Assembly (NCBI GenBank): GCA_051879315.1
Contig: JBJELW010000053.1
Location: 82,629 to 146,628 of the forward strand
Origin: Roseburia_C sp051879315
GTDB lineage: Bacteria; Bacillota; Clostridia; Lachnospirales; Lachnospiraceae
DNA length: 64,000 nt
Reading direction: 5' to 3'
In this document: one piece after another, positions 26,290 through 33,812 of the stretch
Position numbering within the stretch: position 1 is the first letter of the stretch
Layout: every line of letters starts with the position of its first letter
Made by a program: the position numbers and the translations under genes
The notes under the pieces: model-generated
Told to the model about the DNA's origin: nothing
Seen by the model: only the letters and a program-made list of their open reading frames with translations
Databases searched by the model: none

Positions 26290-27342
26290 ATGGAATACAC
26301 ACTGGTCATACTTTGTGGTGGAAAAAGTACCCGCATGGGCACCGACAAGGCGCTGCTGCCCTTTGGCAATCAATGCCTGATTGAATATCTGGTTGAAAAA
26401 TTTGCGCCATTTTTTTCAAAAATATATTTGTCTGTTCAACAAAAAGGAGATTATCAACAGCTAAACCTCCCGGTAAAATACGTGGCGGATATTTATCAGA
26501 ATGCCGGCGTGTTGTCCGGAATTTTCAGTGCTTTGTCCATGATGCATGAAGAACGGGCTTTTTTTATCGGTGTGGACACTCCCTTTGTGGAACCGCAGCT
26601 GGGTATCCGTCTCTTAGAATCCTCAGCCGACTATGACATCTGTGCCGTGCAGCGAAGGAATAAACAAACGGAAACTCTGGCAGCCATATACAGCAAAAGC
26701 ATCATATCAAAATTGGGAAAAGCGCTGCTCCTCAAGCAGTATTCCCTGAAATCTCTTCATGAAAACTGCAACACCTTTTATGTACCGGAATCCGTTCTGG
26801 ACACAGCCTGCCCCAACCCGGTGGCTTTACAATTTTACAACATGAATACCCGCTACGATTACTATCGGGCATTGAACCTGTTATGGCAGGACGGAAAGCT
26901 TCCTACATCCAATCACTCTCACGATACTTCCTCTCTGTTCCGTAAACAGGCAAGTTCTATTCCCATCCTGTCTTTTGTGGGGGATTCTATCATTGAGAAA
27001 AAAGAATACGTGAAACAGCTGTACCAGATCCTGGAAAAAGAAAACATCAAAAGTGCCATTTTCGACTACGATATGAACACCGATCCCATGGAACAGCGAA
27101 ACAAGCTGCGACATATCACCAATGTGGACTTGATTCTTACCTACAACCTGGAGGACAACTCCTGTTTTAAAATTGAGATACTAATCGAGGAAATCAACGA
27201 AAATCCTCTCCACGATACGGATGAACTTCTGGCATTTGTTACAGATTTCAACTACAAATCCATTCTTCCCTCCTATGATTACAAAAAACCCCGTACGCTC
27301 CTGCCACTGATACGGGATTTCATACGGGATTACGGAAATTAA
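26290..27342 (+). CDS. mobA: MobA-like nucleotidyltransferase fused to a MobB-like domain
   Basis: A 350-residue protein. Residues 1-195 are MobA-like: the nucleotide loop LCGGKSTRMGTDKALLPFG (about 8-26), GVLSGIFSAL and a metal-binding GVDTPF (near 96). MobA attaches GMP to molybdopterin. From about 220 the remainder resembles MobB in order, ending with DYKKPRTLLPLIRDFIRDY, but the P-loop position reads GDSIIEKKE, lacking the GKT/S needed for nucleotide binding. Start 26290 has GAGGG. No other molybdenum cofactor gene is in the window. Confidence 0.8.
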   Translation: MEYTLVILCGGKSTRMGTDKALLPFGNQCLIEYLVEKFAPFFSKIYLSVQQKGDYQQLNLPVKYVADIYQNAGVLSGIFSALSMMHEERAFFIGVDTPFVEPQLGIRLLESSADYDICAVQRRNKQTETLAAIYSKSIISKLGKALLLKQYSLKSLHENCNTFYVPESVLDTACPNPVALQFYNMNTRYDYYRALNLLWQDGKLPTSNHSHDTSSLFRKQASSIPILSFVGDSIIEKKEYVKQLYQILEKENIKSAIFDYDMNTDPMEQRNKLRHITNVDLILTYNLEDNSCFKIEILIEEINENPLHDTDELLAFVTDFNYKSILPSYDYKKPRTLLPLIRDFIRDYGN

Positions 27343-27379
27343 ACATCCGGCAGCGAATATGCGAATCATGATCCGCAAG

Positions 27380-27835
27380 TTACAAATATCGGCTGATTTC
27401 CGGCATCCAGTCACCAATATAGATCCGGTCCTCATACATCGCTGCCCATATAGGAGAAAAGCATTGATCCAGCACATGAATCACTTCCTCCCAGGAGGGT
27501 TCTTTTCTCTTTTTACTTTTCAGAAATGACTTCCATTTTTTCTTCATATAAGAGTAGGTTCCGTAGGACACCACGGTTTCCAGCCGGTTTTGCTTATAAA
27601 TAAGTTTACGCTCTTTTATCAATATCATCAGTTGATTTTGCAGTTTTCTGGCCTCTATGCTGTTGTTCTTCAATATTTCATAGAGATCCAGGTACACAAA
27701 TAATTCATTATTTAATTCCATCTTATCCAAAACATATAGAAAGTCCTCCAAAAGCCGCATCTCCACAGCATCTTCAGAGAATTCTTCCACCTGATCCCCT
27801 CTTAAAATCTGATCACTGAGCACAAACTCTGCCAT
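27380..27835 (-). CDS. Unknown protein coupled to an AbiEi-like gene
   Basis: A 151-residue protein that I do not recognise. It is helical, with charged stretches (LLEDFLYVLDKMELNNELFVYLDLYEILKN region, about 30-58) and a basic patch near 105-116 (MKKKWKSFLKSKKRKE), no membrane segment and no nucleotidyltransferase motif. Its ATG overlaps the AbiEi-like stop by one base (TAATG), so translation is coupled, and the larger frame upstream (to 27994) is only out-of-frame overlap. In known AbiE systems this position holds the AbiEii toxin, but no AbiEii motif is seen here. Confidence 0.6.
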   Translation of the reverse strand: MAEFVLSDQILRGDQVEEFSEDAVEMRLLEDFLYVLDKMELNNELFVYLDLYEILKNNSIEARKLQNQLMILIKERKLIYKQNRLETVVSYGTYSYMKKKWKSFLKSKKRKEPSWEEVIHVLDQCFSPIWAAMYEDRIYIGDWMPEISRYL

Positions 27836-28458
27836 TACAGCCACACTCCTATCCGACTCTGTACCTTTGCTGTCACCTTCCGCGCCCTGGCGTACTCCAT
27901 CAAAACCGCAATGTCTTTTTTCGGCTCGTTGATATAAGCCATAAGCGCTGTCTTCAGAGTTTCCCGATCCAGGCGCTCTTCGTATTTCAGGCAATCACAA
28001 ATCAAGCGCTCCTTTGAGTAAATCCCGATTTTCCCCTGGGCAAATGGAATCTGCTCCACACCCATCTGAAGCACTTCCGGTTCTGTGTAGTAGGGATAAA
28101 TTATGGGATGTTCCACCTTAAACCGGGACTTCGACACATTTTTACTGATGGCAATGCTCCATCCCTCCGGCCGCTCCTTCCGATATCCGTGATAATAAAG
28201 AGCGGTATCCATGGTCAGAATACCATCGGGAAACATGCCCAGAATCAACTCCTCCTGGGATCTGTCCCCCAGATGCATGGAATAGTAGCCATTTTTCACA
28301 TGATCCAGGATTCCCTTTTGTACAAGTCCCTGTATCTGTCGGTAGGTAAGCCCCAGAGGATATAACTTCTCTGCCTTCACCACACCATGATTTTCCTCCA
28401 TCAATGCTTCTATCTTTCCCACGATCTCCGTTTTCTTTTCCTCGTTCATATTTGCCAC
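27835..28458 (-). CDS. AbiEi-type antitoxin-like winged-helix protein
   Basis: A 207-residue protein resembling type IV antitoxin AbiEi-family regulators: an N-terminal winged-helix (about 15-65, VVKAEKLYPLGLTYRQIQGLVQKG, YYSMHLGDRSQEE) and a C-terminal domain (about 70-200, with FPDGILTMDTALYYHG and YSKERLICDCLKYEERLD landmarks). AbiEi proteins repress their own operon. The window has no AbiEii nucleotidyltransferase; instead a protein of unknown family overlaps the stop. Start 28458 has GAAAGGAG. The region upstream has short palindromic TGTCA/TGACA sequences that may be operators. Confidence 0.75.
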   Translation of the reverse strand: MANMNEEKKTEIVGKIEALMEENHGVVKAEKLYPLGLTYRQIQGLVQKGILDHVKNGYYSMHLGDRSQEELILGMFPDGILTMDTALYYHGYRKERPEGWSIAISKNVSKSRFKVEHPIIYPYYTEPEVLQMGVEQIPFAQGKIGIYSKERLICDCLKYEERLDRETLKTALMAYINEPKKDIAVLMEYARARKVTAKVQSRIGVWL

Positions 28459-28536
28459 TCCTTTCTTTCAGTATAAGTATGATTTATCCCTTTGTCAATA
28501 AATGACACTTTTTGTCTCACTATTATTTTTTTGTCG

Positions 28537-28565
28537 TTGAATTTTCTTATGTCATGTCGTATAAT
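28537..28565 (+). promoter_or_regulatory. Promoter of the gene at 28612
   Basis: TTGAAT (28537-28542) and TATAAT (28560-28565) are separated by exactly 17 bases. Three TTTTTTGTC-type repeats lie around it (near 28509, 28528, 28590), possibly sites for a regulator. Confidence 0.65.
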
Positions 28566-28611
28566 CTTTTTGGAACAAAGAAAACTGTCTTTTTTGTCTG
28601 TAAGGAGAATT

Positions 28612-29130
28612 ATGGATACTAATATTTCTACAAAAAGAAATCCCTCCCGGGAAACCTGTCAAAAGACCATCAAACGCATTCTTGTGACTGAGGTTTTGGA
28701 GAAGGGAAAAAATGAACATTTTCGCCAGGCCTCTGATTTCATGCCTTTTTTTCAATCACTTTATCCCCCATCCGATGCACTGACCAAACAGGTGCAGCGT
28801 GCGGTAAAGGCAATGGACATGCCCAGGGACGAAAACGGATATTTTATTGTAAATAAAACTTCTGATCAGATGGAGCAGGACAATGAAATTCGAGGGCTTC
28901 TCAAAAAGGGAAATGCAGAACTTCTTCCGCTGGAAGCTTCGGAACCCATTCTTCTGAAAGTGGACGCTCCTGTCGCAGACTATCTGATTCACACGCTGGA
29001 TGCCTCCATCAGTCTGAAGGGCAAATACGATACCATGATAAAAACCAGCAACGGCATTCTCATCCTTACCAGAGAGAAAGCCCGTGTGCTGGCTTATATA
29101 CAGAACTTTTTATCCACAAATTCTTTATAA
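28612..29130 (+). CDS. Possible distant ArgR-like regulator
   Basis: A 172-residue protein whose family I do not firmly recognise. The N-terminal part (about 10-80) could be a winged helix. The C-terminal 60 residues (ILLKVDAPVADYLIHTLD, then a strand TMIKTSNGILILTREKARVLAYIQNFL) have the strand-helix order of the ArgR oligomerisation domain, but the GTIAGDDT hallmark is not kept. So ArgR-like is a guess. Start 28612 has AAGGAG at good spacing and a clear promoter. The end of the gene holds a perfect DnaA box (29110-29118). Confidence 0.6.
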   Translation: MDTNISTKRNPSRETCQKTIKRILVTEVLEKGKNEHFRQASDFMPFFQSLYPPSDALTKQVQRAVKAMDMPRDENGYFIVNKTSDQMEQDNEIRGLLKKGNAELLPLEASEPILLKVDAPVADYLIHTLDASISLKGKYDTMIKTSNGILILTREKARVLAYIQNFLSTNSL

Positions 29131-29177
29131 TTGTCAATAAAATGTGGATAGTTTTTATAATATTCTGATTATTCACA
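29110..29177. other. DnaA-box cluster between the ArgR-like gene and the carboxypeptidase gene
   Basis: Two perfect consensus boxes, TTATCCACA (29110-29118) and TTATTCACA (29169-29177), and one 8/9 match on the other strand (TGTGGATAG, 29143-29151), occur within 68 bases, 22 kb from oriC. The first lies in the coding end of the preceding gene; the others in the intergenic stretch. Confidence 0.6.
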
Positions 29178-29183
29178 TAACAA

Positions 29184-30578
29184 TTACCATCGACGCCATC
29201 TACCGCGGCCTCTCCGGCTGCGGTAATTGTATTTAATGGTCTTATAACGCTTATCGCGTTTCGGTCTGGAGAAATATTTGTGTTTGATAATATAAAAATT
29301 ATCAATAAACTTCTTGCCAAACCAGATCAACAGGCCCAACAGAATGATTCCTATCACAGCGACCACGATCTGCCACACATGAATCTCCACTTTTTTCACC
29401 TGTTCTTCTTGGGACGCTACTTTTTGATTATCAAAAACATAAGTCTCTATCTCTGACTGGCTCCTAACGATATCTGCCCGCCCTACTGCATGACCGCTAT
29501 AGGTATACTGAATACTTGCCAGAACCTCATCTGAAGCATAGTCGTAAGTAATTTCCGCTGTGGTATCTTCAAAATCTGCCGAAACCGGCAATACAATACA
29601 GGCATCCTCTGAAATACTCACAAAGGGATTTACCTCATCCAGGATGTCTGATTCGATCCGGTTATCCTCAAATCGCGTCTCATATTTTGCCACCGGATAT
29701 AACGCAAAATTATTCAGATAATAATCATATAAAAGAATGCTGTCTGTCCACTGCAGTGGAGAGCTGGTATTCATTACCACACATATCAGTGTCATATCAT
29801 CTTTGGTTGCATAGGAAACCAGTGTACTGTTTGCCACCGTGGTATAACCGGTCTTTCCCCCGACACAATAAGGATAGATATAGCTGCTGTCCTGATCATA
29901 CTCATGGAGAAGCTTGTTGTGATTGGACAGATAGGTGGTGTCATTGGGATGCTTATTGGTGGGAGGAATGGCATAGTTTTTCGTTCCTGTAATAGTGCGA
30001 AAATCCTCATTTTCCCAGGCTGCCCTTGCAATCAATGCCATGTCATGACAGGACGTATAATGGTCCGCATCATGTAGTCCGTGAGGATTGGCGAAGTGAG
30101 TATTCTGGCATCCCAGCTCCTCAGCCTTTTCATTCATCATTTCAACAAAATGATCCAGAGTTCCTCCCACATGTTCCGCAATGGCGTAGGCACATTCGTT
30201 GGAGGACTCCAGCATCATGCCATAGAGACACTCCTCCATGGTCATTTCTTCTCCCACATCCCGGGCAATTCCGGAACCTTCTGTGTTATATACGGAATCT
30301 GCAGAGAAGGTCACCACCTCATCCAAGGAAGAATTCTCCAAAGCAACGTATGCCGTCATAATCTTGGTGATGCTGGCGGGATAATTTTTTTCATCTGCAT
30401 TTTTCTCATACAGAATGGTTCCTGTGGATGCCTCCATGACGATGACGCAGGGCGACTGGGTCTCCGGCTGGGCAGGCCAGCTTTCTTCCGCCTTAACGGT
30501 ACAGTCATTAGAAAACAAAACACTGACCGCAACACATAACACAACGCTTATTTTCAACATTTGTTTCATTATTTTCAT
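29184..30578 (-). CDS. D-alanyl-D-alanine carboxypeptidase (PBP5 type)
   Basis: A 464-residue exported penicillin-binding protein that trims the terminal D-Ala of peptidoglycan stem peptides. A signal peptide (residues 1-26) is followed by the SITK active-site motif (Ser69-Lys72), SSN (125-127) and KTG (242-244); all three motifs are complete. The C-terminal beta domain is followed by a membrane helix (about 405-425) and a very basic, Arg-rich tail ending RRGRGRWRRW. Start 30578 is ATG, one codon inside a GTG. Most DacA proteins end in an amphipathic helix, so the membrane span and tail are a variation. Confidence 0.9.
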   Translation of the reverse strand: MKIMKQMLKISVVLCVAVSVLFSNDCTVKAEESWPAQPETQSPCVIVMEASTGTILYEKNADEKNYPASITKIMTAYVALENSSLDEVVTFSADSVYNTEGSGIARDVGEEMTMEECLYGMMLESSNECAYAIAEHVGGTLDHFVEMMNEKAEELGCQNTHFANPHGLHDADHYTSCHDMALIARAAWENEDFRTITGTKNYAIPPTNKHPNDTTYLSNHNKLLHEYDQDSSYIYPYCVGGKTGYTTVANSTLVSYATKDDMTLICVVMNTSSPLQWTDSILLYDYYLNNFALYPVAKYETRFEDNRIESDILDEVNPFVSISEDACIVLPVSADFEDTTAEITYDYASDEVLASIQYTYSGHAVGRADIVRSQSEIETYVFDNQKVASQEEQVKKVEIHVWQIVVAVIGIILLGLLIWFGKKFIDNFYIIKHKYFSRPKRDKRYKTIKYNYRSRRGRGRWRRW

Positions 30579-30744
30579 CACGTTTCCACGTCTTTCGTAG
30601 ATTATATATTTTCAGTATAAACTCTGTATGTTTTATAAGCAACAATTAGTTTTTCAGTTTCCTCAAAATTTATGCGCAAATCATATCTTTTCCGTTTTAA
30701 TTTTGATATAATGAAACTCGGATTTATATTAAGGAGTTTAACAC

Positions 30745-31383
30745 ATGAGATTAAGAAATATACCTGCCGCCGCACCGGCCATTGCAGAAAGTGAATACTG
30801 TATAAAAAATGCAGCTGATTTTAAGGGAATCTGGAACAGCGTGTTTGGAAATGATTCTCCTATACACATAGAGATTGGCATGGGAAAGGGACGTTTCATT
30901 ATGGAACTGGCCACCGAAAATCCCGATATCAACTATATTGGAATGGAACGCTATGACAGCGTTTTATATCGTGCTCTTCAGAAAATGGAGGAAAACCCTC
31001 TTCCCAATCTACGTTTTCTTTGCGAGGATGCGGCACTACTACCAGAGTTTTTTGAAAAGGGTGAAATCCAGCGGATCTATCTGAACTTTTCCGATCCATG
31101 GCCAAAGGACCGTCACGCCAAACGACGGCTTACCTCCCGACAGTTTTTGGAACGGTACGATCAGATTCTCGCAGATGACGGCAGACTGGAATTTAAAACT
31201 GATAACGAAGGATTGTTTGATTTTTCTCTGGATGAAGTAGAACAATCCAAGTGGAATCTTGATGCTGTGACCCGGGATCTCCACCACGATGCCCGATTAT
31301 GTGAGGGAAATATTATGACAGAATATGAAGAAAAATTTTCTTCCATGGGCAATCCTATTTTTAAAATGATCATATCAAGATAA
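30745..31383 (+). CDS. trmB: tRNA (guanine-46 N7)-methyltransferase
   Basis: A 212-residue SAM methyltransferase. The N-terminal SAM motif IEIGMGKGRF (about 42-51), NFSDPWPKDRHAKRRL (about 110-125) and the C-terminal EFKTDNEGLFDFSL segment are intact. It makes m7G46 in tRNA. Start 30745 has AAGGAG. TATAAT at 30707-30712 is a likely -10, with a poor -35. Confidence 0.95.
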   Translation: MRLRNIPAAAPAIAESEYCIKNAADFKGIWNSVFGNDSPIHIEIGMGKGRFIMELATENPDINYIGMERYDSVLYRALQKMEENPLPNLRFLCEDAALLPEFFEKGEIQRIYLNFSDPWPKDRHAKRRLTSRQFLERYDQILADDGRLEFKTDNEGLFDFSLDEVEQSKWNLDAVTRDLHHDARLCEGNIMTEYEEKFSSMGNPIFKMIISR

Positions 31384-31396
31384 TCTGATACAAAAC

Positions 31397-31442
31397 TTGA
31401 CGCAGAATGTTCATAACCAAAGTTATGAGTGTTCTGCGTCAA
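31397..31442. terminator. Convergent terminator between trmB and DUF1638 gene
   Basis: An 11+7-bp stem, TTGACGCAGAA and TCATAAC arms with their complements, with flanking A/T-rich ends. It includes the stop of the DUF1638 gene. Confidence 0.7.
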
Positions 31443-32077
31443 ATCATAAACATCTCTTTTTTTACAAATTCGCCGGGCTGAAGAACGATAAAATCCTCAT
31501 CCCATGTTCCCAACAATAGTTTTTCAATGATATGAGCCTTTGAAGGAATTTTCTGCACAGATAGATTCAGCAGGTCTGCAGCTTTTTTTGCATTCTCAAT
31601 CACCGGTTCCATATCATAGCTGTCGGTATCGATCACTGCAATCTGCTCATAAGAACCATAGATGCTTTGCAGAATTTCAGAGCCCATTTCCGTTCCATAT
31701 TCTTCTATCACTTTTTCACACTGCTTTAATATAGATTTTTCATCCAATGTCCAGCACCGTGTCATATATAAAAAAGTGATATCCACCTGATTCTCCATCA
31801 ACTGATGGATGCAATCGTGAAATCTGGGGAGGATCAACCTGGTATGTTCACTGTACAAACCTTCCGTGGAAAGTCCGCACAACCCGTAAGTCATCAGAAT
31901 TTCATCGCAATCCTGGTGACGATCTATCTCCTGCTGCAAAATACTATGAAGATCTCCCGGATTTTCGTGCATGCCCCTACCCATATAAACCACAGGAATA
32001 TGAACTCCAAACTCTCTTATTTTCTTTTCGATTTCATCCTGCTGCATGCCACAGGCAATCAATATTTTTTTTGCCAT
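31439..32077 (-). CDS. DUF1638 protein
   Basis: A 212-residue protein of the DUF1638 family, often found beside corrinoid methyltransferase genes. The opening ILIACGMQQDEI and the LMTYGLCGLSTEGL (about 60-73) and LPRFHDCIHQL landmarks fit, as does TRCWTLDEKS (about 105-114). The family's role is unknown, with a suggested link to methyl transfer or cofactor salvage. No corrinoid gene is nearby. Start 32077 is preferred because AAAGGA lies upstream; ATG 32101 lacks one. Confidence 0.75.
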   Translation of the reverse strand: MAKKILIACGMQQDEIEKKIREFGVHIPVVYMGRGMHENPGDLHSILQQEIDRHQDCDEILMTYGLCGLSTEGLYSEHTRLILPRFHDCIHQLMENQVDITFLYMTRCWTLDEKSILKQCEKVIEEYGTEMGSEILQSIYGSYEQIAVIDTDSYDMEPVIENAKKAADLLNLSVQKIPSKAHIIEKLLLGTWDEDFIVLQPGEFVKKEMFMI

Positions 32078-32162
32078 ATCACCGATTCTTCCTTTTTTCA
32101 TATTATGAAATAGATAAATAGTCCGGAGCTATTCCCACCCGGCAAAAAGGAGTAACAATTTT

Positions 32163-32279
32163 ATGAAAATTAAATGTCGTATTCTTTTATGCCTGTATCG
32201 AAATAATCATCTCAGAAAAAGAATACGATGTATACAAGATTCTTTTAAGGAAGTGAAACATATTTTAGGATGCCGGTAA
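32163..32279 (+). CDS. Candidate 38-residue basic cysteine-containing peptide
   Basis: An ATG at 32163 preceded by AAAAAGGAG (spacing 10) opens a 38-codon frame with four Cys (residues 5, 10, 23, 37), a hydrophobic stretch and many Arg/Lys. It is too short to judge by similarity. The same stretch contains a perfect 12-bp inverted repeat, TCGTATTCTTTT (32177-32188) with its complement (32217-32228), so it could instead be a structured RNA. The whole intergenic space 32102-32341 otherwise shows only the tRNA terminator. Confidence 0.35.
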   Translation: MKIKCRILLCLYRNNHLRKRIRCIQDSFKEVKHILGCR

Positions 32280-32291
32280 GTTTATATTTGT

Positions 32292-32334
32292 ATAAAAAAA
32301 ATACCGACCCTGTAGGCTACCCTACAGAACCGAT
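32292..32334 (-). terminator. Terminator after tRNA-Lys
   Basis: CTGTAGG/CCTACAG stem (32310-32327) followed on the minus strand by a long U-tract (TTTTTTT at 32295-32301 region). Confidence 0.8.
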
Positions 32335-32341
32335 ACTTTCA

Positions 32342-32414
32342 TGCGCCACCAGGGGTTCGAACCCTGGACACCCTGATTAAGAGTCAGGTGCTCTGCCAGC
32401 TGAGCTAGTGGCGC
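32342..32414 (-). tRNA. tRNA-Lys (CTT)
   Basis: A 73-base cloverleaf with acceptor GCGCCAC/GTGGCGC, anticodon loop CTCTTAA (anticodon CTT) and T-loop TTCGAAC. CCA is not encoded. Confidence 0.95.
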
Positions 32415-32498
32415 GTTCCTCAACGCAAGGACTATTATATTACAGAACTTTGTAAAAAGCAAGCAATTTTTTATATTTTTTCTGAAAAATATACAATT

Positions 32499-33653
32499 TT
32501 ATACATTAGCAAATAATGCCGCAATTTCCTCAGGCGTCATCATACGATTGGGATCACCCGTTACCTCGGGCATGGGTGCCGGCTCCTCTGCTATCGGTTC
32601 CTCTACCACCGGCTCCTCTGCTGCCGGTTCTTCCACCACCGGCTCCGGCTCTGCTGCTCCCGTTGTTGCCGCAAGCAACGCCGCTATCTCATCCGGGGTC
32701 ATGATATGATTAGGGTCAGAGCTCAACTCCGGCATAGGTGCCGGCTCCTCTGCTACCGGCTCCTCTACTGCCGGTTCTTCCACTGCCGGTTCTTCCACTG
32801 CCGGTTCCTCTGCTGCCGGTTCTTCCACTGTGGGCTCCGGCTCTGCTACCACCGGTTCCTCTATTACCGGTTCTTCCACTACCGGTTCTTCCTCTACCGG
32901 TTCCTCTGCTTTTTCCTCCGGAACTGTCTGTGCGGCCGGTTCCGCGTAGTTTTCCGGATTCACCGGAGCCGCTGCTGCCGCTGTGGGTGCCTGCAATACC
33001 ACCTGTGGTGTAATATTACTTAATTTATTTACTGAAGAAAGAATCTCATTTTTCAGGCTCAACTCCAGCTCATTCATACGGGACAACAATTCCTGCTGCT
33101 TCAGGATCAGATCCTTATTGTTATTCTCTAATACAATCTCCTGTCTCTTTAACAGATCCTCATTAGTCTGGGCAATGGTATCTTCCAGGGAGAACACCTT
33201 ATCAAAAATCTTATCATTAGAATTCATCAACGCATCTGAATTTTCTTTATTACGGCTGATGGTCACCTTTGCAATGGATTTCTGTGCATTGATGATCTCG
33301 TCCACCGGCATTCCCAGTCCATCTTCAATGCGATCCAGTCTCTCTTCCAATTCTTCGAAATTTTTACGCAACAGGAGGTAAGATGCCTTTTCGGATTTGT
33401 AAAGACTATCGTACTGTTCCTGCCACTCCAGTTTACTTTTATAATTCTGCTGAATCACACTGACAATCAGCACATACGCATCTGCCAGTGCCACCACTGT
33501 AATGACGATCAATGCAACAAAATTAGAAGGATCCGTCAATACCACATACAAATCTCCCAATAACAGAACCATCATCAGAAGGATCGTAATAATAATCCGA
33601 ACATTATATGTTTCCTTTTTCTTGGTGTACTCCTTCTGTTTCTTACTCTCCAT
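32499..33653 (-). CDS. Membrane protein with coiled coil and Pro/Glu repeats
   Basis: A 384-residue protein. Two transmembrane helices (about 18-37 and 46-68) are followed by a coiled coil (about 80-215). Residues about 230-384 hold a degenerate repeat of the form VEEP/AEEP, and the short motif DPNHIMTPDEIAALLA near 322 recurs as DPNRMMTPEEIAALFA at the very C terminus. The EIAALL ending resembles, loosely, the EIDALL switch-protein motif of FliM/FliY N-termini. The DNA repeats at 32560-32960 suggest expansion and contraction. No known domain is recognised; function unknown. Confidence 0.8.
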   Translation of the reverse strand: MESKKQKEYTKKKETYNVRIIITILLMMVLLLGDLYVVLTDPSNFVALIVITVVALADAYVLIVSVIQQNYKSKLEWQEQYDSLYKSEKASYLLLRKNFEELEERLDRIEDGLGMPVDEIINAQKSIAKVTISRNKENSDALMNSNDKIFDKVFSLEDTIAQTNEDLLKRQEIVLENNNKDLILKQQELLSRMNELELSLKNEILSSVNKLSNITPQVVLQAPTAAAAAPVNPENYAEPAAQTVPEEKAEEPVEEEPVVEEPVIEEPVVAEPEPTVEEPAAEEPAVEEPAVEEPAVEEPVAEEPAPMPELSSDPNHIMTPDEIAALLAATTGAAEPEPVVEEPAAEEPVVEEPIAEEPAPMPEVTGDPNRMMTPEEIAALFANV

Positions 33654-33812
33654 GTAAAAATCCTCCTTGGTTTCCCCCAGGCTTCCCTGCCCGTTTATTT
33701 TTCAACCACACCTTCCTTCATATTACCATAAGGAACAATTTATCACAAGAGAAACCATTTTTGAGTTTCTGCATTCTACATGTGCAAAAGCAACGAAGTT
33801 CATTGCACAAAA

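Noticed and set aside
26078..26302. 75-codon N-terminal extension of the decarboxylase
   Set aside because: The codons translate the intergenic repeat and include no ribosome site; the ATG at 26077 has AAAGGAG and the expected family start.
27836..27994. Longer reading of the 151-residue gene beginning at 27994
   Set aside because: It lies out of frame inside the AbiEi-like gene; the ATG at 27835 overlaps that stop by one base and is the natural start.
30582..30744. Riboswitch before trmB or the carboxypeptidase gene
   Set aside because: No stable stem-loop set was found; only a TATAAT for trmB.
32560..32960. Tandem repeats resembling a CRISPR array
   Set aside because: The units are in frame, encode Glu/Pro/Val, and there are no unique spacers; it is a coding repeat.
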